A stretch of 6,614 bases of DNA from Methanoculleus sp. (GCA_028698765.1 JAQVVW010000079.1:1-6614); one strand, 5' to 3'; shown: positions 1-5,046, counted from the first letter of the stretch. Program-made: numbers and translations. Notes: generated by a model from the letters alone, not told the origin.

Positions 1-119
1 CCTTTAGCCCCGGTGTCGAAGAGTAGCCCCGCCTCCTCTATCTGGCAGGAGAACCCCCAATCCGCCGTGAGCCCCTCCCGGCAGGGGATGTTGTTGTAGA
101 CTTCGGTCACCGTGAGCAT
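1..119 (-). CDS. Metallo-beta-lactamase-fold hydrolase, N-terminal fragment
   Basis: Only the first 39 codons are inside the window; the gene runs off the left edge. The reading starts at ATG 119 with MLTVTEVYNN, continues through GFSCQIE and ends in LLFDTG. A beta-strand with N-NIP, then a GFS-type strand, then LLFDTG is the typical opening of MBL-fold proteins of the kind annotated in methanogens as relatives of the dihydropterin ribofuranosyl-aminobenzene phosphate synthase. The metal-binding HxHxDH motif would lie beyond the edge, so activity cannot be judged. A GGGAG ribosome binding site lies at 128-132, 8 bases before the ATG. The upstream gene on the same strand (SIMPL protein) ends 104 bases away, so this gene may have its own promoter, but I see no convincing TATA box. 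The fold is fairly sure, the substrate unknown. Confidence 0.72.
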   Translation of the reverse strand, partial: MLTVTEVYNNIPCREGLTADWGFSCQIEEAGLLFDTGAK

Positions 120-122
120 AGA

Positions 123-146
123 AGAGACTCCCGCTATTTGGTCTCT
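123..146 (-). repeat. Leader inverted repeat before the MBL-fold gene
   Basis: AGAGAC (123-128) and GTCTCT (141-146) are perfect 6-base arms separated by 12 bases. Read on the minus strand this lies in the leader of the MBL-fold gene, and the GGGAG ribosome binding site (128-132) sits in the loop and the base of the stem. It could fold in mRNA and mask translation, but the stem is short and may be chance. Confidence 0.3.
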
Positions 147-180
147 CCTCAGAGGCAATGATGCTTTCCGATGGGGCAGT

Positions 181-200
181 CCGGGGTTCGGAGCCCCCGG
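181..200. repeat. GC-rich inverted repeat downstream of the SIMPL gene
   Basis: CCGGGG (181-186) pairs with CCCCGG (195-200) around an 8-base loop. It lies 23 bases past the stop of the SIMPL gene on the minus strand. No T-run follows it on that strand, and archaeal termination relies mainly on T-rich tracts, so I call it an inverted repeat and not a terminator. The rest of 120-223 holds nothing else recognisable. Confidence 0.35.
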
Positions 201-223
201 ATCTCGCAGACGAAAAGAGGTGA

Positions 224-961
224 TCAGGAGATGATGTAGGAGATGGAGACGGTGGCGGTCACGTCGATATCGCCGACCTCGAGCGGGGTTGCGACGGCTG
301 AGCCCGCCGTCTTCTCCATCATATCGTAGCGACCGTCGTAGGCCATGGGCACGTAGCTGCCGCCGACGTTGACCTCTTTGACGTCGAGGATGGTCTTGCC
401 GATGGCCGCGGCGACGGCGTCGGCGTCACCCCGTGCCTGTGCGACCGCGGCGGTCAGGGCCTGCGCCCGGAACTCCTGCTGCTTTGCGTCGCTCAGGGTG
501 AACGCGAACCGGTTGACCTTGTTTGCACCGTTCGCGACCGCGAGGTCGACGATCTCGCCTGCGCGGTTCACGTCGTTCATCGTGACCTCGAGGCTGTTGA
601 CGACCCGGTAGTACTTGACCTTCGACGTTGTCAGGCCCCGGCTGTCGGTCTCGGTCACCGGGATGATGTTGTAGCCGGCGGTCCTGATATCTTTCTCCGG
701 GATGCCCGCCCTCTTCAGTGCGTTGACCACGGCATCCATCCGCTCTGCGTTCTGCTGCTGTGCTGTCTTGACGTCGGTGTTCTCGGTCTCGACCGCGAAG
801 ACGACGACGGCCTGGTCGGGCGTGGTCGTCACTTTGCCCGTGCCGGAGACGTGGATCAGTTTGTCCTTGGACTCCTGCGGCAACTGTGCGGTGACGCTGC
901 CGATCACCGCGGCGCAGAGAACCATCAGGGCGATCCCCAGAAGTGCTGCTTTTCCTCGCAT
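224..961 (-). CDS. Secreted SIMPL (DUF541) domain protein
   Basis: A 245-residue protein with a clear N-terminal signal peptide (residues 1-25: basic MRGK, hydrophobic core, VTA before Q26). A single SIMPL/DUF541 domain fills residues about 34-243, opening with the family hallmark VSGTGKV and the PD pair, and closing with a VGDIDVTATVSI strand. Family members (bacterial Omp28/YggE type, and BP26) are oxidative-stress-linked or oligomer-forming envelope proteins; the biochemical role in archaea is not established. It is expected outside the cytoplasmic membrane. I chose ATG 961 because a strong archaeal ribosome binding site (AGAGATGATT, 969-978) ends 7 bases before it; the in-frame TTG at 970 overlaps that site. 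It follows the channel gene on the same strand by 121 bases and has its own TATA-like box at 991-1000, so it is probably a separate unit. Confidence 0.88.
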   Translation of the reverse strand: MRGKAALLGIALMVLCAAVIGSVTAQLPQESKDKLIHVSGTGKVTTTPDQAVVVFAVETENTDVKTAQQQNAERMDAVVNALKRAGIPEKDIRTAGYNIIPVTETDSRGLTTSKVKYYRVVNSLEVTMNDVNRAGEIVDLAVANGANKVNRFAFTLSDAKQQEFRAQALTAAVAQARGDADAVAAAIGKTILDVKEVNVGGSYVPMAYDGRYDMMEKTAGSAVATPLEVGDIDVTATVSISYIIS

Positions 962-968
962 AGGTATC

Positions 969-978
969 AATCATCTCT
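969..978 (-). promoter_or_regulatory. Ribosome binding site of the SIMPL gene
   Basis: The minus strand reads AGAGATGATT, close to the archaeal GGAGGTGATC consensus, ending 7 bases before ATG 961. It decides the start: the in-frame TTG at 970 and the out-of-frame ATG at 974 both fall inside it. Confidence 0.6.
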
Positions 979-990
979 TGAATTGGTCAA

Positions 991-1000
991 AATATATATC
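991..1000 (-). promoter_or_regulatory. TATA-like box of the SIMPL gene
   Basis: The minus strand reads GATATATATT with a purine-rich stretch (AAAGCAA) just upstream as a possible BRE. Transcription would start about 25 bases on, near 970, which gives a very short leader that just includes or clips the ribosome binding site. It is the most A/T-rich stretch in this part of the window. Confidence 0.55.
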
Positions 1001-1009
1001 TTGCTTTAG

Positions 1010-1027
1010 CTACGAGAATTTTCGTAG
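1010..1027. repeat. 18-bp imperfect palindrome, candidate operator
   Basis: CTACGAgAATTtTCGTAG has perfect 6-base arms and an AATT centre, with one mismatched pair. It lies 9 bases upstream of the TATA-like box of the SIMPL gene (minus strand) and 55 bases past the stop of the channel gene. Its length and position fit a dimeric repressor or activator site. It could instead form a small hairpin at the end of the operon transcript, but no T-run follows. Confidence 0.45.
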
Positions 1028-1038
1028 TTTTAACCGGA

Positions 1039-1071
1039 CGGATCAGGAAATCCGCCATTCCTCTCCGGAAT
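1039..1071. repeat. Two short inverted repeats behind the channel gene
   Basis: CGGAT (1039-1043) pairs with ATCCG (1050-1054), and ATTCC (1057-1061) with GGAAT (1067-1071). Both 5-base stems lie within 45 bases after the channel stop on the minus strand and could be 3'-end structures of the operon mRNA. The stems are weak and no clear T-run follows. Confidence 0.25.
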
Positions 1072-1082
1072 CGAGGGGCAGT

Positions 1083-1763
1083 TCACTCGCCCCCGGCATC
1101 GTTCCGCCATCCGGCCGCCGCCACCAGGCGGGCGATCAGGACGGCGATGTAGAGCGTCCCGCTCACGGTCTCGAGCAGGGCGAGCGATCTGGCCTGGTCG
1201 GTGATCGGCGTGATGTCGCCGTAGCCGAGCGTCGCAAGGGTGACGAAACTGAAGTAGACGAACGCAGGAAAGGCGAGCGTACCCTCTCCCGACTCGGCCG
1301 AGAACGATCCGGGGTTGATGCTCTCGACGAGATCGTAGGCCGTCGCCCAGGTGAGGCCCATGAGGAGGTAGACGGAGACCGCGCCGTAGATGGTGTCGGT
1401 GGTGATCCGTCGTGTCCCGAGCACCCTCGAGAGGCCGATAAGCGCGGTGAAGGCGTAGAAGAGGAGCATAAAGACGCTCTCGACGGCGCCGGTGGCGGGT
1501 TCGCCCGTGATGACGTGGAGCCAGCCGAGGCCGAAGGCGGGCACCGCGAGGAATGCGGCGATCACGACCTGTCTTCGGCGGTTGCTCACGGCGTAGACGC
1601 CGGTGATCAGGATGAAGGACGTGAGCACCTTCAGGGCGACCGGGCCGCTTGGCCCCGCGCTCACGTAAGGGTAGACGGCGAGCAGGAGGACGAGCGACGC
1701 GAGCAGGTAGTGGAACTGCATCGCCCTGGCGCGGGCGAGATACCGGGAAAGAAGGCTCTTCAC
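1083..1763 (-). CDS. Six-helix potassium-channel-like membrane protein
   Basis: A 226-residue integral membrane protein. Hydrophobic segments lie at about 15-36, 41-60, 65-85, 94-114, 124-146 and 193-217. Between the last two is a pore loop with the filter TLGYGD at 178-183, the K+ signature of the ion channel (Ion_trans_2) fold, so potassium selectivity is likely. There is no run of positively spaced arginines typical of a voltage sensor and no C-terminal RCK/TrkA domain; the tail after the last helix is only about 9 residues. Start: GTG 1763 overlaps the kinase TGA as GTGA (4 bases), with GGAG 5 bases upstream, which marks it as the translationally coupled third gene of the operon. Extending to ATG 1859 would add 32 basic, non-membrane residues inside the kinase gene and is rejected. 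Channel fold is sure; gating is unknown, with the kinase as an inferred regulator. Confidence 0.85.
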   Translation of the reverse strand: MKSLLSRYLARARAMQFHYLLASLVLLLAVYPYVSAGPSGPVALKVLTSFILITGVYAVSNRRRQVVIAAFLAVPAFGLGWLHVITGEPATGAVESVFMLLFYAFTALIGLSRVLGTRRITTDTIYGAVSVYLLMGLTWATAYDLVESINPGSFSAESGEGTLAFPAFVYFSFVTLATLGYGDITPITDQARSLALLETVSGTLYIAVLIARLVAAAGWRNDAGGE

Positions 1764-3013
1764 GGCCGCTCCACTCCTGCATCGCCCGTCAATGCCTCGA
1801 TCGCTGCGAGGAGTTCGCCGGCGGATTGGTAGCGGTCGGCAGGATCCTTTGCGAGGCACCGGAGGATGATCGGGTCGAGTCCTGCAAGGTTCGGGTCGAT
1901 CTCCGATGGAGGGACGGGCTGCTCGCGGATGACCGCTTCGGCCAGCCCCGCAAGGCTCTCGCGGGCAAAGGGCGGCTTCCCCGTCACCAGTTCGTAGAAG
2001 ACGGCGCCGAGCTGGTAGATGTCCGTCCGTGCATCGGCCCTGCCGAACCGCTCCGGGGCGATCTGCTCCGGGGCCGCGTAGGCGAGGGTGAACCCGGCGA
2101 TGCCGGTATCCCGGATCGCCACGAGCGTCGTGCTCATCCCCCAGTCGGCGATCTTCGGCGTCAGGCCGTCGTCAAGAAGGATGTTCCGCGGCTTGATGTC
2201 CCGGTGGATCACACCCTTTTCGTGGGCGTAGGCGATTCCTGCGGCGATTCCTGCGGCAATGCGGGCGGCGGTCTCTGCCGGGAGGGGTTTTTCAAGGTCG
2301 TCCAGCGTCCGGGGGAGGTACTCCATCTCGACGAACGGCACCGGGAGGATGTTGACCGAGTGAACTGCCACGATGTTCGGGTGAGCCAGGTCTTCCCAGA
2401 ACCGCATCTCCTTCATGAAGGTCTTCCCCGTCGCCTCGTCGTAGGCGGCCGGGATCTTCACCGCTACGGTTCGACGGTCATCGCGCCTGACCGCCGAGAA
2501 GACCTGCCCGAGCCCCCCTCTCCCGACGAGGGCGACCCGGTCGTAGCGCTCCGCAAGTTCGGGCGGGAACCCTGCCGGGCGGGAGAGCACTGTTTGGTAT
2601 GCGTCGGCAGGGGCGGTCGCGGCGGACTCCGCCTCCCCCCCGTCCGGCCGCTTCAGGTGCCGGGCGCCGAGAACGACGGCGCCGGCGAGGAGAGCGAGAG
2701 CCAGGGCGGCCCCGAGCCAGGGGAACGGGTTGGTGTCGGCCGGGGTTGCCGTCACTTCTGTCGGGGTATCGTCGGGCGTGGTGGTCGCGTCAGGCGAGGG
2801 CGTCTCTTCCGGTGCATCTCTCCCCTTGTTCTGGCCGGGACCGGCGTTCTTATCATCGTTCGGGTTCTTTCCGGCGGACCCGATGCCCTGGGGGGAGGGG
2901 TTTGCGTGTTCGGGCGGGCCTCCGGCGCCCGAGACGATTGGGACGAAGGCTGCGAGGAGCAGGGCGGCGGCGAGGAGCAGGGCGGCCGCCCGCCCGGCCC
3001 GGTCAGGCGGCAT
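1760..3013 (-). CDS. Membrane-anchored Hanks-type Ser/Thr protein kinase
   Basis: A 417-residue kinase. Residues 1-30 are a signal peptide or first anchor (ALLLAAALLLAA core), then about 65 Pro/Thr/Asp/Asn-rich residues outside the membrane, a helix at about 98-118, a short linker and a cytoplasmic kinase domain at about 155-412. Catalytic elements are all present: glycine loop GRGGLGQV (164-171), VAVK lysine 186, helix-C Glu202, HRDIKPRN (Asp272, Asn277), DWG in place of DFG (Asp290), APE (314-316), Asp331 in TDIYQLG and Arg394. It should be active, transferring phosphate from ATP to Ser/Thr; the activation loop carries several Ser/Thr. No PASTA or other folded sensor domain is seen. I chose ATG 3013: GGTG lies 4 bases upstream, a signal peptide begins at once, and it overlaps the wHTH-FHA stop by 11 bases. 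The longer ATG 3094 form would bury the signal peptide. Confidence 0.9.
   Translation of the reverse strand: MPPDRAGRAAALLLAAALLLAAFVPIVSGAGGPPEHANPSPQGIGSAGKNPNDDKNAGPGQNKGRDAPEETPSPDATTTPDDTPTEVTATPADTNPFPWLGAALALALLAGAVVLGARHLKRPDGGEAESAATAPADAYQTVLSRPAGFPPELAERYDRVALVGRGGLGQVFSAVRRDDRRTVAVKIPAAYDEATGKTFMKEMRFWEDLAHPNIVAVHSVNILPVPFVEMEYLPRTLDDLEKPLPAETAARIAAGIAAGIAYAHEKGVIHRDIKPRNILLDDGLTPKIADWGMSTTLVAIRDTGIAGFTLAYAAPEQIAPERFGRADARTDIYQLGAVFYELVTGKPPFARESLAGLAEAVIREQPVPPSEIDPNLAGLDPIILRCLAKDPADRYQSAGELLAAIEALTGDAGVERP
2231..2254. repeat. 12-bp perfect tandem repeat in the kinase gene
   Basis: GGCGATTCCTGC occurs twice head to tail, in frame, coding for a repeated AAGI in the helix just before the HRD motif. 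This helix is naturally Ala/Gly rich in the family, so the protein repeat is not abnormal; the exact DNA identity suggests a recent or homogenised copy. Confidence 0.6.
2952..2986. repeat. 17-base direct repeat, period 18, in the kinase signal peptide
   Basis: GCGAGGAGCAGGGCGGC occurs at 2952-2968 and again at 2970-2986. The period is a multiple of three and the copies encode the repeated Ala/Leu block of the signal peptide core (AALLLA twice). Slippage here would lengthen or shorten the hydrophobic core by six residues without a frameshift. Confidence 0.65.
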
Positions 3014-3800
3014 CCGGCACCGGCACCCCACCGGGAGCGACGAAGACGAGGGTTGCTCCCGGTGCGCCTTTCGCAAGTTCGATGAGGTCCCCATCGTGAA
3101 GTTCCCGCCGCGTGCCCGTCTTGAGCGGCGTACCGTTCACGAAGGTGCCGCCCGTGCTGCCGCAGTCCTCGATGAGCCGGACCCCGTCTCGGCGGCGGGT
3201 GATCCGGGCATGCGGCTTCGAGACGCGGGTGACCGCCGCGTACTCCTCGCCGAGGACGATCGCCTCTCCGGCCCGTTCGGGCGCTCCCGGGTCCGCCCGG
3301 CCTACGGCGATGCTCTCCTCGGCGAGCGCAAAGACCCTGCCGTCCTCCGCGCCCCCGAGGAGGATGACGACCGGGGGCTGCCCGGAGAACTCCCCTGAGA
3401 ACGTCTCACGGACGGCGGCGAGTTTCTTCGCGAGCACGGCGTCCGTGAGGGTCAGTTTCAGGTTCGCAAACAACCCGAGGCTCCGCGTGATCGCTTCGAG
3501 CCCTCCGGGCACGAGCGAGTATTTCCAGACCGGGTGGACCCCCTTTGCGGTCGGGCGCGAGAGGCCGGCCTCTTTGCGGACGACCCCGATGCTCATCAGT
3601 TTGTCGAGGTGTTTCTTCGTGTTCTCGTAACTCGTCTTGATCGCGGCCGATATCTGCCGGACGTCTTTCGGGCTTCGTTCGATGGCTTTCAAGATCTTTA
3701 AGCGCGTGCTGCTGCTCAGCACGTCAAGGTATTCGGAGAGTTCCTGCAGGTCGTCGTTGTCTGTATCGAGGATGAGTGTCCTTGAGTCGTCGTCGGTCAT
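3003..3800 (-). CDS. Winged-helix DNA-binding protein with C-terminal FHA domain
   Basis: A 265-residue soluble protein. Residues about 20-97 form an ArsR-like winged helix (LSSSTRLKILKAI, then DVRQISAAI, the recognition-helix region NTKKHLDKL and a beta wing ending in WKYSLV), as in archaeal transcription regulators. After a helical linker, residues about 143-256 form an FHA domain, the phosphothreonine-peptide reader: Gly167-Arg168, Ser194 and His197 (SKPH), STGGT (215-219) and NG (222-223). The Asn normally found in STNGT is Gly217 here, which may weaken or alter peptide binding. It is first in the operon, followed by the kinase whose ATG overlaps its stop by 11 bases, so binding of kinase-made phosphothreonine is a natural inference. 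ATG 3800 is the first in-frame start; a modest GAGAG lies 5 bases upstream and a weak TTAAA at 3831-3837 may be the promoter. Confidence 0.88.
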   Translation of the reverse strand: MTDDDSRTLILDTDNDDLQELSEYLDVLSSSTRLKILKAIERSPKDVRQISAAIKTSYENTKKHLDKLMSIGVVRKEAGLSRPTAKGVHPVWKYSLVPGGLEAITRSLGLFANLKLTLTDAVLAKKLAAVRETFSGEFSGQPPVVILLGGAEDGRVFALAEESIAVGRADPGAPERAGEAIVLGEEYAAVTRVSKPHARITRRRDGVRLIEDCGSTGGTFVNGTPLKTGTRRELHDGDLIELAKGAPGATLVFVAPGGVPVPDAA

Positions 3801-3880
3801 AGGCTCTCGTGCGGGGCTCCGTTGCTGTATGGTTTAACGAGGTCTCTGATGAAGGTTGTGCACCTCGATGACCGGCGAAT

Positions 3881-3892
3881 CGTGCCGGCACG
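3881..3892. repeat. 12-bp perfect palindrome in the divergent intergenic region
   Basis: CGTGCCGGCACG reads the same on both strands. It lies in the 166-base gap between the divergently transcribed wHTH-FHA gene and the first small protein gene, 81 bases before the former and about 45 bases upstream of the latter's TATA box. It could be the operator of the wHTH protein. A palindrome of this size is expected about once or twice by chance in a GC-rich window of this length. Confidence 0.35.
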
Positions 3893-3926
3893 CTCCGATT
3901 GACGCCGTCCGGTGCGCCGCCGTATC

Positions 3927-3944
3927 CCGGATCATCTTTTATAC
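3927..3944 (+). promoter_or_regulatory. Promoter of the first small protein gene
   Basis: CCGGATCA (3927-3934) followed by the TATA box TTTTATAC (3937-3944). TTTAT begins 29 bases before ATG 3967, so transcription should begin at or within a few bases of the start codon. The same CCGGRTCA plus TTTAT layout stands before the paralog at 4338. Confidence 0.6.
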
Positions 3945-3966
3945 GAGGGGGGTGTTCAGGGGCGGC

Positions 3967-4251
3967 ATGCTTGGCGAGTTCGAGACCCTGCAACGGCAGG
4001 CCATGATGGTGGAGATCGAGGAGATCATCCAGGCGACGCCCGACTACACCGATGTCAGGGAGGCGCTCCGGTCGCGCAACTTCATACCGGAGCGGGACGA
4101 GGAGAACGTCGCGATATGGGTGCAGCCCGAACTCGGGATCTTCGTCCTCCTGCAGATGAACCTCGGGGGCGGGTACGCGGGCTACCGGGTGGCCTCCTAC
4201 GATGACCTGGAAGAGAGCGAGGACGGATCTGCCGGGTTCAACGCCCGGTAA
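3967..4251 (+). CDS. Small acidic protein of unknown function, paralog A
   Basis: A 94-residue soluble protein with no signal peptide or membrane segment and many Asp/Glu. I do not recognise a named family. It appears to have an N-terminal helix (residues about 4-22), a second helix (DVREALRSRNF) and then strands (AIWVQ, GIFVLLQMN, YAGYRVASY). It aligns without gaps to the next gene product at an offset of two residues: 18 identities over 50 columns (residues 12-61), including Pro25, Tyr27, Arg31-Glu32, Phe39, Trp51 and FVL at 59-61. The start ATG 3967 is set by the TATA box about 29 bases upstream, which implies a leaderless or near-leaderless mRNA; AGGGG 4 bases before it could also serve as a ribosome binding site. 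An in-frame ATG at 3856 lies upstream of the TATA box and is rejected. Function unknown; a small regulatory or binding protein is only a guess. Confidence 0.72.
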   Translation: MLGEFETLQRQAMMVEIEEIIQATPDYTDVREALRSRNFIPERDEENVAIWVQPELGIFVLLQMNLGGGYAGYRVASYDDLEESEDGSAGFNAR

Positions 4252-4268
4252 GCTCCTTTTGGGACCCG

Positions 4269-4300
4269 CCGGCAGGCTCACCCTTCATCGCCCCTGCCGG
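4269..4300. repeat. GC-rich inverted repeat between the small paralogs
   Basis: CCGGCAGG (4269-4276) and CCTGCCGG (4293-4300) form a perfect 8-base stem with a 16-base loop. It lies 18 bases after the stop of paralog A and its right arm runs into the promoter motif of paralog B. A short TTTT (4257-4260) precedes it. It may be a 3'-end hairpin for A, an operator for B, or both. Confidence 0.5.
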
Positions 4301-4313
4301 GTCAGGTTTATCC
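4297..4313 (+). promoter_or_regulatory. Promoter of the second small protein gene
   Basis: CCGGGTCA (4297-4304) followed by a TATA-like TTTATCC (4307-4313). TTTAT begins 31 bases before ATG 4338, which fits transcription starting at the start codon. An in-frame ATG at 4320 is only 13 bases from the box and so is unlikely to be in the mRNA. Confidence 0.55.
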
Positions 4314-4337
4314 GGGCGTATGCGGTATGGTCGGCGT

Positions 4338-4604
4338 ATGCCGGAACAGGTACCCCTCAACCGGGACGCACAGGAGGCCATGAAGGCCAGGATCAGGGAG
4401 AAACTCGCGGCGAACCCAACCTACGACGAGATCCGGGAACTTCTTGGAACTCTCGGATTCCACGCGAAGGAGGACAGGCCCGCCCTCGCCCTCTGGGAGA
4501 ACGGCGAGCACGAGCTCTTTGTGCTGGTGCATATCGACCCGAAGACCGGGAGGCTGCGCGACCACGCGGTGAGCACCTTCGAGGAGGTGGAGGGGTCCGA
4601 GTAG
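4338..4604 (+). CDS. Small acidic protein of unknown function, paralog B
   Basis: An 88-residue soluble protein without signal peptide or membrane segment, related to the preceding gene product and probably of the same fold: helix (residues about 9-24), NPTYDEIRELLGTLGF (26-41), then strands around ALALWE (49-54), ELFVLVHID (59-67) and HAVSTFEEV (76-84). Shared positions with paralog A include Pro27, Tyr29, Arg33-Glu34, Phe41, Asp46, Trp53 and FVL at 61-63. It is in the same orientation, 86 bases behind A, with its own TATA-like box, so the two may be expressed separately. ATG 4338 is preferred because the promoter places the transcript start there; no ribosome binding site is evident, consistent with leaderless translation. 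Its stop is 7 bases from the stop of the convergent membrane protein gene. I do not recognise a named family. Confidence 0.7.
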   Translation: MPEQVPLNRDAQEAMKARIREKLAANPTYDEIRELLGTLGFHAKEDRPALALWENGEHELFVLVHIDPKTGRLRDHAVSTFEEVEGSE

Positions 4605-4611
4605 CCCCGGG

Positions 4612-5046
4612 TCATGCCGGGTCCGTAAAGAGCCCGATGTAGCCCGCGATGAGTGCGATGACGAAGACGAAGAGGTAGACCGGGAGCGCGAGCGCCCCCT
4701 CAAGGACGGAGAAGACTTCGACGCCGGTGATCTCGCCGATGAGCAGGAAGAGCCGGACGAGGAAGATGACCAGGAGCACGGCGCCGGATGCGCCGAAGAC
4801 GGGGCCGGGCAGGCTCAGGGGGAGTGGAAGCGCCCCGAAGAGGTCGCCGATGAGGAAGAGGACCGATATCAGGATGAGCAGCCCGAGGTTGGCGTTGAGG
4901 AACTCGACGATCTGGAGGAAGATCGGTGTCTGGACGTAGGCGCCCGCGAGGATGTTCAATACGGCGAGCACGATCAGGAAGACGACGATCCCGATGACTC
5001 TCGATACCAGGACTCCGGCGACTGACTCCTTCCTGTGCCCGGTCAT
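4612..5046 (-). CDS. Four-helix membrane protein of unknown function
   Basis: A 144-residue, very hydrophobic protein with likely membrane helices at about 14-37, 50-70, 85-104 and 118-139. The basic N-terminus (MTGHRKES) suggests an N-in topology with both ends in the cytoplasm. A Pro/Leu/Gly-rich segment (ALPLPLSLPGPVFG, 72-85) separates helices 2 and 3, and single acidic residues lie at the ends of helices (Asp68, Glu105, Glu117). No catalytic motif or known family is recognised; it resembles the small hypothetical membrane proteins common in Methanomicrobiales genomes. ATG 5046 is the first in-frame ATG, with GGAAGG ending 5 bases upstream. A CATAAG at 5079-5084 could be a weak TATA box, but I am not sure. 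It is divergent from the polymerase gene (149-base gap) and convergent with paralog B. Confidence 0.7.
   Translation of the reverse strand: MTGHRKESVAGVLVSRVIGIVVFLIVLAVLNILAGAYVQTPIFLQIVEFLNANLGLLILISVLFLIGDLFGALPLPLSLPGPVFGASGAVLLVIFLVRLFLLIGEITGVEVFSVLEGALALPVYLFVFVIALIAGYIGLFTDPA

Noticed and set aside
1030..1782. A 250-residue minus-strand frame overlapping the channel gene
   Set aside because: Same strand but a different frame; the translation is Arg/His/Pro-rich without membrane helices, while the channel frame carries six helices and the TLGYGD filter.
1764..1859. Longer channel start at ATG 1859
   Set aside because: The extra 32 residues are a basic out-of-frame reading of the kinase C-terminus; GTG 1763 has GGAG upstream and the classic GTGA overlap.
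3014..3094. Longer kinase start at ATG 3094
   Set aside because: It would add 27 charged residues before the signal peptide and overlap the wHTH-FHA gene by 92 bases; ATG 3013 has GGTG 4 bases upstream.
702..3398. Long plus-strand open frames opposite the SIMPL, channel, kinase and wHTH-FHA genes
   Set aside because: They are Arg/Gly/Pro-rich, have no recognisable domains, and lie antisense to genes with clear catalytic or structural motifs. GC-rich DNA yields such frames by default.
4253..4260. CTCCTTTT after paralog A as a transcription terminator
   Set aside because: Only four T residues; too weak to call an archaeal T-tract terminator.
3724..4281. A 185-residue minus-strand frame across the divergent promoter region and paralog A
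   Set aside because: It overlaps two genes and two promoters, has no domain, and runs antisense to paralog A, whose homology to paralog B supports the plus-strand reading.
4202..4642. A plus-strand frame bridging paralogs A and B
   Set aside because: Arg/Gly-rich out-of-frame reading; the paralogy of A and B fixes the true frames.
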